From positions 1 to 40,443 of IMG/VR virus record IMGVR_UViG_3300043427_000269: a stretch of DNA of 40,443 nucleotides. One strand, 5' to 3'. Position 1 is the first letter of the stretch. Each line of letters starts with the position of its first letter. Source of the stretch: a virus. Below, in pieces: positions 1 to 5,667 of the stretch. A program made the position numbers and the translations under genes. The notes under the pieces were generated by a model. That model searched no databases. It saw only the letters and a program-made list of their open reading frames with translations, and was not told where the DNA came from.

Positions 1-126
1 CTTTCGTCCTTGTCCTGTCCGAAGATGATGGATCTCAGACGGCGTATCGTCAAAGCCAAGTCTTCTGCATACCGAGCATCCGAGTCCCGCCACACGAGAG
101 AGATAATTTTTTTCATCTTTGGTCAC
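1..126 (-). CDS. Ref-like HNH nuclease, N-terminal fragment (runs off the contig)
   Basis: This is the first 42 codons of the gene that is complete at 38183-38461, cut by the contig start. It begins with GTG at 126 and shows the Cys-pair CSVC and the HHLR motif of the zinc/HNH fold. In this allele the methyltransferase stop (113-115) lies 14 nt inside it, and the stop of the overlapping alternative frame (127-129) touches the GTG directly. If the contig is circularised at 38336, the gene is intact, so the truncation is an assembly effect. Confidence 0.85.
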   Translation of the reverse strand, partial: MTKDEKNYLSRVAGLGCSVCRRLGFDDTPSEIHHLRTGQGRK

Positions 127-127
127 T
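1..127. repeat. 127-bp exact copy of 38336-38462 (left contig-end overlap)
   Basis: Every base from 1 to 127 matches 38336-38462; base 128 is c here and t in the other copy, so identity stops at exactly 127 bp. The block covers the start of the Ref-like HNH gene. The length equals the largest k-mer used by common short-read assemblers, so it is best read as the entry node of a graph bubble and not as a biological terminal repeat. Confidence 0.93.
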
Positions 128-1153
128 CAAGACTTCCCATGCTGTTCTAGCCACCTCTGAAACTTGTCCGTTTCCAATGGCTTTAAGTCTGTCCATTCTA
201 GAGGCCACCCCATCAACCACTCTACCCACGTCGGGTTCAATTTCCCACCAACTGACGCAGCCAGAGTTGGAGTGTTGCGTTCCGATTCCGATGGGGCGTT
301 TGTCTCTTTGGCATTGTGTGCCGTCGGTGTAGGAAATTTCTTTTTCCAAGTTCGGTGATTTTCCAACTTCGGAAGGCTCAACATTGCTTCCGCTTCTTCC
401 TTGGTAATCATTCCATCCTCTATCTTGGAGATCAAGTTTGATACCATCCCCTCCGACGCATGACCGTAACCCTTTGTTGCTGGAGTTGGCCACATCCGTT
501 TCTTGACTATTTCTTGAAGTCCTTGTTGCTTGCTGTTCGGCCCTCTTGGTTTCCAATCCGACGCAAGTGGAGTTGGCCACGTTTCCTGCCGCTTTTTTAA
601 TGCCTTCCGACTGTGACTCCCGCCATCCAAGCCGGTGCAGTTCGGCGTGTGGAAAAACGTGTCTCCATCCGGCAATCCAGATTCGATCGCGCTGGTGCGG
701 CGCTCCGACATCGGCTGCTCCCAACACGCCCCATCTCGCATCAAACCCCATCGAGGCCAAGTCTCCGAGAACTCGTCCAAGTCCCCTAGAAGTGAGCATT
801 GGTGAGTTTTCCACGAAGACGTATTTTGGTCGTACTTCGTGAATGATCCTTGCCATGTGTGACCACATTCCTGATCGCTCTCCGTCAATTCCTGCGCCTT
901 TTCCTGCGGCTGAGATGTCTTGGCATGGAAACCCGCCAGATACGACGTCAACAATCCCTCTCCACGGCCTTCCGTCAAAGGTTTGTACGTCATCCCAAAT
1001 CGGGAAAGTCGGGAGAAAGCCGTCATTTTGTCTGGCGCACAGTACGCTTGCTGGATACGGTTCCCATTCGACTGCACAGACTGTTCTCCATCCGAGGAGA
1101 TGTCCCCCAAGTATTCCTCCACCAGCGCCTGCGAAAAGAGCCAACTCATTCAT
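113..1153 (-). CDS. DNA (cytosine-5-)-methyltransferase
   Basis: Predicted to transfer a methyl group from SAM to cytosine C5 in DNA, probably protecting phage DNA from host restriction. The 346-aa frame shows the family motifs in order: FAGAGGG (motif I, residues 7-13), GGFPCQDIS (motif IV, catalytic Cys77), VENS (motif VI, 114-117), QRDRIWI (motif VIII, 154-160) and a C-terminal RLKAIGNGQV (motifs IX/X). The region between about 165 and 300 is low-complexity and would hold target recognition. ATG at 1153 follows a GGGGGA ribosome site 3 nt upstream; the next ATG, 4 nt on in another frame, opens a second 340-aa frame. The C-terminal residues LSDQR come from sequence shared with the other allele. 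The gene is absent from allele B, so it is a variable 'moron'. Confidence 0.93.
   Translation of the reverse strand: MNELALFAGAGGGILGGHLLGWRTVCAVEWEPYPASVLCARQNDGFLPTFPIWDDVQTFDGRPWRGIVDVVSGGFPCQDISAAGKGAGIDGERSGMWSHMARIIHEVRPKYVFVENSPMLTSRGLGRVLGDLASMGFDARWGVLGAADVGAPHQRDRIWIAGWRHVFPHAELHRLGWRESQSEGIKKAAGNVANSTCVGLETKRAEQQATRTSRNSQETDVANSSNKGLRSCVGGDGIKLDLQDRGWNDYQGRSGSNVEPSEVGKSPNLEKEISYTDGTQCQRDKRPIGIGTQHSNSGCVSWWEIEPDVGRVVDGVASRMDRLKAIGNGQVSEVARTAWEVLSDQR
127..1149 (-). CDS. Long same-strand ORF fully overlapping the methyltransferase (possible second protein)
   Basis: A 340-codon frame lies +1 to the methyltransferase and is open throughout. ATG at 1149 is 4 nt after the methyltransferase ATG (ATGAATG), and its spacing to the GGGGGA site (7 nt) is better than that of the methyltransferase. 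The stop at 127-129 abuts the GTG of the next gene. The product looks protein-like: SSWKTHQ and FSETWPRWGLMRDG (about residues 111-140), WPTP at 191 and 220, FPTP at 272, a helical stretch at 242-262 (KIEDGMITKEEAEAM...), and LNPTWVEWLMGWP at 304-316. I recall phage hypothetical proteins with the same motifs, but some of those may also be alternative-frame translations. Function unknown. It could be a real dual-coded gene, a frameshift partner, or a by-product of methyltransferase codon use. Confidence 0.5.
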   Translation of the reverse strand: MSWLFSQALVEEYLGDISSDGEQSVQSNGNRIQQAYCAPDKMTAFSRLSRFGMTYKPLTEGRGEGLLTSYLAGFHAKTSQPQEKAQELTESDQECGHTWQGSFTKYDQNTSSWKTHQCSLLGDLDEFSETWPRWGLMRDGACWEQPMSERRTSAIESGLPDGDTFFHTPNCTGLDGGSHSRKALKKRQETWPTPLASDWKPRGPNSKQQGLQEIVKKRMWPTPATKGYGHASEGMVSNLISKIEDGMITKEEAEAMLSLPKLENHRTWKKKFPTPTAHNAKETNAPSESERNTPTLAASVGGKLNPTWVEWLMGWPLEWTDLKPLETDKFQRWLEQHGKS

Positions 1154-1257
1154 TGTTCCCCCTTTATCCGTAGCCACACTAAAACTTCTTCCCAACTCAA
1201 CGGTGTCTCGTTTAAGTCTGGTTCACGCAGTCCAAACAGTTTGTAATCTATCTTCAA
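1150..1257 (-). CDS. 35-aa conserved-looking small protein
   Basis: TTG start at 1257 overlaps the NinB stop (TTGA) and sits 6 nt after GAGGAG. The stop lies inside the ATGAATG of the methyltransferase. The peptide begins LKIDYKLFGLREPD and contains a tryptophan-rich amphipathic stretch (SWEEVLVWLRIK). The tight coupling on both sides and the good ribosome site support translation. It is present only in allele A together with the methyltransferase. No family was recognised; it may serve mainly for translational coupling. Confidence 0.55.
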   Translation of the reverse strand: MKIDYKLFGLREPDLNETPLSWEEVLVWLRIKGEQ

Positions 1258-1625
1258 GCCAATCTCCTCGTATCTTCAGAAAACTTCACTTCATGTTCAG
1301 CAGCCCACTTAATCACCTTCTCTATATACTCCGAGAACTCGTTTACACGCAGTTCAGCAGTGCTAGGTTCTAGCATCTTCATGCTTCCGTCTGGTAGTTC
1401 GATGATGCGCTCAGGCAAGAACAGTCCTCGCAGGTACTCATGCCACACAGACTGCTCATACGCCTTACCAGGCACTACCTGTTCTGCTATATCACCGAGG
1501 ATAGACCAGTAGTAGCGATTCTGTTCTAGCGAGCGTTTGGTCTGTCTGATCTCTATGGTGTGGCCGTCAGGCGCAGCGTCTACCATCTGGTGAGCGATCT
1601 CACGGTTGTATTTGGTGAGGATCAC
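1254..1625 (-). CDS. ninB: NinB-like recombination protein (allele A copy)
   Basis: NinB (lambda Orf) binds single-stranded DNA and helps recombination-mediator steps, bypassing RecFOR. The 123-aa product carries the family pattern KRSLEQNRYYWSILGDIAEQV, split here only by description, then a WHEYLRGLFLPE segment and a C-terminal Ser-Glu-Tyr helix region ending in DTRRLA. GTG at 1625 overlaps the previous stop (GTGA), which fixes the start. It is nearly identical to the copy at 38448-38828, differing at scattered residues and at the last residues, where allele A ends LA and allele B ends LSDQR. Confidence 0.85.
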   Translation of the reverse strand: MILTKYNREIAHQMVDAAPDGHTIEIRQTKRSLEQNRYYWSILGDIAEQVVPGKAYEQSVWHEYLRGLFLPERIIELPDGSMKMLEPSTAELRVNEFSEYIEKVIKWAAEHEVKFSEDTRRLA

Positions 1626-2350
1626 TTCATATCCTCCTCTGCCATGTGACAGAAAATTCCGCACTCGATTGCTTGTTCTGTTGGGTAGTCACCAGCGTTT
1701 TTAGGCAAATCTGTTAGCCAAATACGTTCTCCGTTATGCTTGAGAATCTTGGCGTTTAGTGTGCGCTCCATCTTTGCCATTCGGTCAAACTGTTCTGGGA
1801 AATCGTGTCTGATTTTGTTCCAGTACCCTAGACCGCCTTTTACACAGCCTATGCAGTTGTTGTTCTGGTAGCCAAGTTTATACATTGCAGGTAGTTCTAT
1901 GCCAGCGCGTTCTAGGATTGCTAGGCAGTCCTGCTTTGTAAGGTTCTTCTCTATCAGAATCGACCACAGGTTTACGTCGTTGTTAGCGTCTATAAACCGA
2001 TCTACTCGGTCTTGCTCCTCTAGCGTGTAGCCAAATACTTGGCGATCACCAGCCTGCTCAAACTTCTTCCGCATCTCTTTCTTTAGAAGACGAGTGCATG
2101 GCGCACCTGCTACGCCTACAAGGTACTTTGTCTTTTCAAACACCTCATAGATACTTCCGTTGTACTTCTCATTACGAATAACCTTAATTTCTTGCCCAAA
2201 CCATTTCTCGCAGTCGTCCTTGAACCGCATATTGTCTGGATGTTCTTCGCGCACATGGCAGTACACAATTTCTACTGGCACTTCTGCAAGCGCAAGTTTT
2301 GTAGCCACAGCAGATGCAGCGCCACAGGAAAACCAGCAGATAGTTCTCAT
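1622..2350 (-). CDS. PAPS-reductase-family PP-loop protein
   Basis: Members of this superfamily adenylate or reduce sulfur-containing substrates; in phages the substrate is usually unknown. The 242-aa product has the PP-loop SCGAASAV (residues 8-15), a Cys in GAPCTRLLK (about 85), GYTLEEQDRVDRF (107-119) and a metal- or Fe-S-type pair CIGC (166 and 169) followed by KGGLGYW. ATG at 2350 overlaps the upstream stop (ATGA), and its TGA overlaps the NinB GTG. In allele B the same junction runs directly from the replisome gene into ninB, so this gene is a clean cassette of about 725 bp. A role in DNA or tRNA thio-modification is possible but not shown. Confidence 0.82.
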   Translation of the reverse strand: MRTICWFSCGAASAVATKLALAEVPVEIVYCHVREEHPDNMRFKDDCEKWFGQEIKVIRNEKYNGSIYEVFEKTKYLVGVAGAPCTRLLKKEMRKKFEQAGDRQVFGYTLEEQDRVDRFIDANNDVNLWSILIEKNLTKQDCLAILERAGIELPAMYKLGYQNNNCIGCVKGGLGYWNKIRHDFPEQFDRMAKMERTLNAKILKHNGERIWLTDLPKNAGDYPTEQAIECGIFCHMAEEDMK

Positions 2351-2853
2351 GCGGCCTTCATAGCGGCTCTCATAACCGCGATCTTAAAGTGTGGGAAGGT
2401 TTCAAAGTCGTCGGCACTTATGCCTAACTCTTGACCTTTTGCTACGATTCCTGATGCGGTCTCGTGCCACGGCTTCTCGTTGACTACGCCTGCTAGTTTC
2501 ACTTCCATTTCGTCGGCCCACCTATGGCCTCGCAACCATGAACCTGGTAGTGGCACATAACCTTCCATCCAAGTCTTGCTCTTAGACTGGTTCACAATTG
2601 CAGCGATTAGCACAGACAAACTCGGACGAGCGTCTATCGTTTGCTGCCAAGCCTTTTTTGCGTCTGGTTTGTTTTGTTTTTTAGGGAATGCTGTCCAGAA
2701 CTCGTCAAACAGTTTCATATCATCTGAGCGACGGTTTAGTTCTTTAGCGATAGCAGCGATTGCTTTCTCGCGCTTCGCTTCCCACTTAGTACGATCAACC
2801 TTTGTATAGACCTCTAAGTACTTCTTGAGATCCTCAAGTAACTTTTGCGACAT
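2347..2853 (-). CDS. Replisome-organiser/DnaT-like replication protein (allele A)
   Basis: Probably recruits the host helicase to the phage origin. The 168-aa protein has a charged N-terminal helix, then FDEFWTAFPKK and DAKKAWQQT (about residues 49-72), a pattern found in phage replication-initiation and primosome proteins, a WLRGHRW segment, and a C-terminal block from VVNEKPWHE to the end. That C-terminal block is shared with the allele B protein at 38825-39205, while the N-terminus is different and about 40 residues longer. ATG at 2853 has a GAGGAGG ribosome site. Assignment of the exact role is inference. Confidence 0.65.
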   Translation of the reverse strand: MSQKLLEDLKKYLEVYTKVDRTKWEAKREKAIAAIAKELNRRSDDMKLFDEFWTAFPKKQNKPDAKKAWQQTIDARPSLSVLIAAIVNQSKSKTWMEGYVPLPGSWLRGHRWADEMEVKLAGVVNEKPWHETASGIVAKGQELGISADDFETFPHFKIAVMRAAMKAA

Positions 2854-3202
2854 TGTTCCTCCTCAGAAAGTCTGACGCGATTTAACTTTACGGTACTACT
2901 ATAAACTGGTTTTTTGCATTGCGTTGGACAATAAAACGACCACCGACAAATTCGTAAATTTGTCGAACCTGCATGGAGATGTATCCCGTAACGACGGTAC
3001 TCTAGGTAGCCATGCCCACATCTAGACGGATCTCGCAGGTGTCGTCCCTCGCTCCGTGGCTACTTATTCCACGGCCTCGATCCCATCCCCGCCTTTTTCA
3101 ATACGCTGGCGTTTCGCGCATCGCAAGATACTGGTTGCGCCCACACACAAATTATAAGCAATCCACTAAAAAACTATTGGTAAGTTTTTCTTATGGATAA
3201 CC
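2854..3202. other. 349-bp spacer of allele A, no gene; possible origin/leader region
   Basis: No credible gene was found; the one plus-strand ORF here (3012-3200) has no ribosome site. It contains a perfect 9-bp hairpin (2944-2965), a 6-bp inverted repeat CCGTGG/CCACGG (3054-3059 and 3069-3074) and minus-strand TATAGT (2903-2898) and TATAAT-like boxes without good -35 partners. It lies directly upstream of the replisome-organiser-like gene, a usual place for a phage origin (inference). It is unrelated in sequence to the matching spacer at 39588-40048. Confidence 0.5.
2944..2965. repeat. Perfect 9-bp inverted repeat
   Basis: CGACAAATT (2944-2952) and AATTTGTCG (2957-2965) are exact inverse complements around a 4-base centre CGTA. 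No T run follows on either strand, so it is not a typical terminator. It could be an operator or an origin element. Confidence 0.7.
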
Positions 3203-3511
3203 CTAATTTAGTTCAACAGTTTTTAACGTCCAGCCAGCCTTCAGTTTTCCCCACCCGTGGACGTGAACCTTCCACCCAGATTTTATAAGTTCTGGATAGT
3301 ACTCGTTCTCCTCGATCTTCTTGACCCTGGCAGACACGTTCCCACGGCTGGTGGTCTGTACGCCTATCGTATGCCCGTGTCCGATAGCCAAAATGTCTAT
3401 GCAGTTCCACAGGTCTATGCGCTTACGGGAATATGGACACCAGCGCTCCACGATCCAGCAACGGTAGCCCTGCTCGCGCAGGTAGGCTAGGGATCTCTGG
3501 GTAGGACTCAT
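3203..3511 (-). CDS. Restriction-fold (PD-(D/E)XK-like) small nuclease, allele A copy
   Basis: The 102-aa product resembles small VRR-NUC/Holliday-resolvase-like phage proteins. Visible features are RKRIDLW (30-35), CIDILAIG (37-44, with Asp39), GVQTTS (50-55) and a following SARVKKI lysine pair, which together match the D...(D)...QxT...K layout of that fold. ATG at 3511 has no ribosome site and falls at about the predicted transcription start of the promoter at 3519-3548, so the message may be leaderless. The copy at 40049-40357 differs at three residues. Catalytic activity is inferred. Confidence 0.6.
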   Translation of the reverse strand: MSPTQRSLAYLREQGYRCWIVERWCPYSRKRIDLWNCIDILAIGHGHTIGVQTTSRGNVSARVKKIEENEYYPELIKSGWKVHVHGWGKLKAGWTLKTVELN

Positions 3512-3529
3512 ACAGTAGTTTATACAGTA
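3510..3529. promoter_or_regulatory. Direct repeat ATACAGTA x2 over the promoter (operator candidate)
   Basis: ATACAGTA occurs at 3510-3517 and 3522-3529, 12 bp apart and so on nearly the same helix face. It overlaps the -10 box and the start codon of the nuclease gene. The second copy extends to the near-palindrome ATACAGTAT. Position and spacing suit a repressor site. The same element recurs at the right end (40356-40375). Confidence 0.5.
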
Positions 3530-3548
3530 TAGGGTTATCCCTAGTCAA
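3519..3548 (-). promoter_or_regulatory. Sigma70-type promoter for the minus-strand early operon
   Basis: On the minus strand, -35 TTGACT (3548-3543) is followed after 18 bp by -10 TATAAA (3524-3519). Transcription would begin near 3512-3511, essentially at the nuclease ATG. Between the boxes is an inverted repeat AGGG-TTAT-CCCT. This is the best promoter match seen in the window. Confidence 0.65.
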
Positions 3549-3632
3549 ATTTCTTACAAAACCCACACAACCTTACAAAATAAATGTAAGATTCTGTTCA
3601 TGGCAATAACGCCAGGTTTGAAGGAGAAAAAA

Positions 3633-3818
3633 ATGCAAAACACAAATGTAAAAATTGATGGGTCTGTAAAGATTGGAAACGGCGCAAAATTACACAAAGC
3701 ATATAAAGACGAAAAAAATCATTTATGGATTTGCTGTGGATGCCCAGGCACACAACAAGGCAGCGCATATCATCGGGCAAGATTTTTTGTAAATGTTGAA
3801 CCAACTTGCAAAAACTAA
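3633..3818 (+). CDS. 61-aa Cys-containing small protein
   Basis: First gene of the plus-strand early run. ATG at 3633 is preceded by AAGGAG (3621-3626). The product is basic and AT-rich in coding, with a CCGC cluster in LWICCGCPG (about residues 34-42) and a last Cys near the C-terminus, so metal binding is possible. No family was recognised. Confidence 0.6.
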   Translation: MQNTNVKIDGSVKIGNGAKLHKAYKDEKNHLWICCGCPGTQQGSAYHRARFFVNVEPTCKN

Positions 3819-3823
3819 CCAAC

Positions 3824-3837
3824 GGGGCTTCGGCCCC
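3824..3837 (+). repeat. Stable GGGGC-TTCG-GCCCC hairpin between early genes
   Basis: A 5-bp G+C stem is closed by the very stable TTCG tetraloop, directly after the stop of the 61-aa gene and before the ribosome site of the next gene. No U run follows, so it may protect or process the transcript rather than terminate it. Confidence 0.6.
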
Positions 3838-3855
3838 TGCTCTGAGGAGGGCAAA

Positions 3856-4077
3856 ATGTTTAGACCAAATCCAGATGAGTACTACATCCCAGAAGACAAG
3901 AAGTATCCGTCCTGGGTGCAGAAGTTGTACGACGAGCAAGACAAGGCACAAGAGCGCCTAGATTGCTTAGAGAAGGCAGTAGTCCCAGAGCAGGACTGGC
4001 AAACCGTAGAAGACGAGATGACCAAACTCTACGACAGACTGAATGAGATTCGTTCTCAATTAGGGGACTACGCATGA
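3856..4077 (+). CDS. 73-aa acidic coiled-coil-like protein
   Basis: ATG at 3856 follows a strong GAGGAGG site (3844-3850). After a proline- and tyrosine-rich N-terminus (FRPNPDEYYIPEDKKYP) the rest is a charged helix (EQDKAQERLDCLEKA and EDEMTKLYDRLNEIRSQL). The stop overlaps the next gene by 4 nt (ATGA). Function unknown; helical assembly or protein binding is plausible. Confidence 0.65.
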   Translation: MFRPNPDEYYIPEDKKYPSWVQKLYDEQDKAQERLDCLEKAVVPEQDWQTVEDEMTKLYDRLNEIRSQLGDYA

Positions 4078-4346
4078 CCGCCGCCGAATACCACCAGCAG
4101 CAGTTGGAGCAGCAGGAGGAAGAAGAACTTGAATACCAGTCAGAAACAATAAAGAAAAACAGGGAGTTTCAATTCAAAGAAGCAATGTCAATCAAAGATG
4201 AGATGTCAGAAAACCACGCAAAAATGATTGCTTGTGCTCATACTATTAGGGACTCTAAGAATGACCATCAGTTTGTAAGAATTGCTATAAAATATTTATT
4301 AGAGGCTTTAGATGAGTACGAAACTTTAACGAGGAGAGTGAAATGA
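4074..4346 (+). CDS. 90-aa Gln/Glu-rich helical protein
   Basis: Coupled at both ends by ATGA overlaps. The N-terminus is dominated by Gln and Glu (HQQQLEQQEEEELEYQ), followed by Lys-rich helical sequence ending YETLTRRVK. It sits directly upstream of the annealing-protein candidate, so it may act with it. In other phages small helical proteins at this place are often of unknown function. No family was recognised. Confidence 0.6.
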   Translation: MTAAEYHQQQLEQQEEEELEYQSETIKKNREFQFKEAMSIKDEMSENHAKMIACAHTIRDSKNDHQFVRIAIKYLLEALDEYETLTRRVK

Positions 4347-4855
4347 ACACAGGTGTAGTCAATATCAGGGGCAAGGAGTACCAGACCGTAGCCTTGCGGG
4401 TGCAGAAGTTCCGCGAGGCGCACCCAGACTGGTCGCTGACCTCAGAGGTTCTGTTCCGTGATGAGGACTGCGTTGTTATGAAGTCAATCATTGCTGACGA
4501 GACTGGCCGCATCCTGGCTACAGGACACGCAGAGGAGTACCGCAAGTCCAGCCAAATCAACGGCACGTCTGCCCTTGAGAATGCAGAAACTTCAGCCCAC
4601 GGTAGATCGCTGGCGGCACTAGGGATTGGCGGTACTGAGTTTGCGTCTGCCAACGAAGTACAGAACGCCATTCATCAGCAAGCACCCAAGAAAGTCCAAA
4701 TCAACACGTTTGTAAAGAAAATAGAGGAATCGGAAAATGTTGAACAACTCAAAGCAAATTTCAAAGAAGCGTTTAGCGCAGCACAATCTGACGCAGCGGC
4801 AATTGCTGCTATCACCGTTGCTAAAGACAAGCGCAAGTCAGAACTGGCTGCTTGA
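4343..4855 (+). CDS. Putative single-strand annealing protein (Rad52/ERF/Sak-like)
   Basis: Such proteins anneal complementary single strands during phage recombination and pair with a 5'-3' exonuclease; here the YqaJ-type enzyme at 34911-35507 is the likely partner, although encoded far away on the other strand. The 170-aa product has a strand-rich N-terminus (EYQTVALRVQKFREAHPDW), LATGHAEEYR (about 66-75) and the motif SALENAETSAHGRSLAALG (about 81-99), typical of this superfamily. Its C-terminal third is Ala/Lys-rich. ATG at 4343 overlaps the previous stop and follows GAGGAG. The exact subfamily is uncertain. Confidence 0.65.
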   Translation: MNTGVVNIRGKEYQTVALRVQKFREAHPDWSLTSEVLFRDEDCVVMKSIIADETGRILATGHAEEYRKSSQINGTSALENAETSAHGRSLAALGIGGTEFASANEVQNAIHQQAPKKVQINTFVKKIEESENVEQLKANFKEAFSAAQSDAAAIAAITVAKDKRKSELAA

Positions 4856-4859
4856 GGGT

Positions 4860-4900
4860 CTGCCGTTCCTGGCAGTTTGCGTACTTGGCTATCTTATAAT
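4860..4900 (+). promoter_or_regulatory. Weak hairpin followed by a TATAAT box
   Basis: CTGCC (4860-4864) and GGCAG (4871-4875) can pair, and a consensus -10 TATAAT lies at 4895-4900. No good -35 box is present at the right distance. This could be an internal promoter for the mini-gene cluster that begins at 4910, or chance. Confidence 0.3.
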
Positions 4901-4909
4901 GGTGATGCT

Positions 4910-5188
4910 ATGACTGACCTACGCAAAGGAGCAGAGATGGCGTTGAAAAGGTTGGAGCGCAGAGAGAGCGAATTACACAAAGCGAGAGCAGAACTACGCC
5001 AAGCACTAGCAATGGAACTGTTCAGCGAGGTTAGCCAAGAGATTGAGGAGGCTCTGAAGCAACCAAAGCGTGAATGGGTTGGGTTGACTGACGAGGAACT
5101 TCAAGATATTGCTAAAAACTTTAGTGCATTTATGACATTTGGTTTTGCAAGGGCAATTGAAGCCAAACTAAAGGAGAAGAACACATGA
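4910..5188 (+). CDS. 92-aa helical protein with WVGLTDEEL motif
   Basis: The N-terminus MTDLRKGAEMALKRLERRE and the later REWVGLTDEELQDIA resemble pieces seen in many phage hypothetical proteins (recollection). I chose ATG 4910 for that N-terminus; ATG 4937, with AAGGAG 5 nt upstream, is better supported by ribosome-site spacing and would give 83 aa. The protein is a charged helix followed by a small C-terminal domain. Function unknown. Confidence 0.65.
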   Translation: MTDLRKGAEMALKRLERRESELHKARAELRQALAMELFSEVSQEIEEALKQPKREWVGLTDEELQDIAKNFSAFMTFGFARAIEAKLKEKNT

Positions 5189-5206
5189 ATAACATAGGAG
5201 GTACAA

Positions 5207-5380
5207 ATGTATGAGGCTGAACACGTTGTTAAACTCGGTGATATCGCTCGCGATCTCCAGCGCGAACTGGCTCACGCGTACGATCCGAACAGAAGCAGGA
5301 TTGTCCAACTTTGCCAAGAAGCCGAAAACCACATCCTTGCGGTCTACCGTTGGGCGAACGCGATCCATGAAGACGAATAG
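5207..5380 (+). CDS. 57-aa helical mini-protein
   Basis: ATG at 5207 follows AGGAGG at 5 nt, the strongest ribosome site in this cluster. The sequence is helical and charged: YEAEHVVKLGDIARDLQREL, then a DPNRSRIVQLCQEAENHI segment ending AIHEDE. Its 3' end overlaps the next gene by 14 nt. No family was recognised; size and site make translation likely. Confidence 0.65.
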   Translation: MYEAEHVVKLGDIARDLQRELAHAYDPNRSRIVQLCQEAENHILAVYRWANAIHEDE

Positions 5381-5615
5381 TGTTTCTAAGATCCTAGACC
5401 CAAACTGGTCTAAATTTCAGTACGTCCCCGCAGCCAAGACTGACTTGCGGGAGTCTATGGAACGCTACAAGAGGATGGTGGATGGTGGAAGCAGTCGAGA
5501 GGTACGTCCTGGAAAGGAAACGGCCAGTCACGAGCAAGCAGATCGCGGAGTACTTCTTGATTTCACGAAGTTACGCGAACCAGTTATTACGGAAGTCAAA
5601 AAACGTCGGGGTTAA
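5367..5615 (+). CDS. 82-aa protein with KTDLRE motif (overlaps downstream HTH gene)
   Basis: ATG at 5367 lies inside the end of the previous gene. The N-terminal half (LDPNWSKFQYVPAAKTDLRE...) resembles conserved phage mini-proteins with a V/A-P-A-x-K-T-D core (recollection). The last third (from about 5482) overlaps the winged-helix gene in another frame and looks less protein-like, so the true product may be shorter or linked to the next frame. Function unknown. Confidence 0.5.
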   Translation: MKTNSVSKILDPNWSKFQYVPAAKTDLRESMERYKRMVDGGSSREVRPGKETASHEQADRGVLLDFTKLREPVITEVKKRRG

Positions 5616-5667
5616 AAGAATTGGACGAGAGAACTATTACTCGGAAAGGTATCGAGGGGCAAGTTGA
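5482..5667 (+). CDS. 61-aa helix-turn-helix protein
   Basis: A compact DNA-binding fold is visible: VTSKQIAEYFLISRSYANQLLRK (described as residues about 16-38) reads as a helix-turn-helix, followed by a wing-like VKRIGRENYYSERY. ATG at 5482 has AGAGG 7 nt upstream. It overlaps the preceding gene by 134 nt in a different frame, an unusually long overlap. It is likely a small transcription regulator of the early region. Confidence 0.6.
   Translation: MVEAVERYVLERKRPVTSKQIAEYFLISRSYANQLLRKSKNVGVKRIGRENYYSERYRGAS

Larger units (their letters stand above)
3471..3597. repeat. 127-bp exact copy of 40317-40443 (right contig-end overlap)
   Basis: Bases 3471-3597 equal 40317-40443; base 3470 is c and base 40316 is a, so identity again begins at exactly 127 bp from the contig end. 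It spans the nuclease start, its promoter and the divergent spacer. The contig would continue from 40443 into 3598. Confidence 0.93.

Noticed and set aside
843-1373. Plus-strand ORFs opposite the methyltransferase (also 164-358 and 546-842)
   Set aside because: No ribosome sites, no protein-like motifs, and they run against well-supported genes.
3012-3200. 62-aa plus-strand ORF in the allele A spacer
   Set aside because: No ribosome site and no recognisable pattern; the region is better read as a non-coding control or origin region.
3530-3542. TAGGGTTATCCCTA resembling part of a homing-endonuclease site
   Set aside because: Only a short core similarity; more simply an inverted repeat within the promoter.
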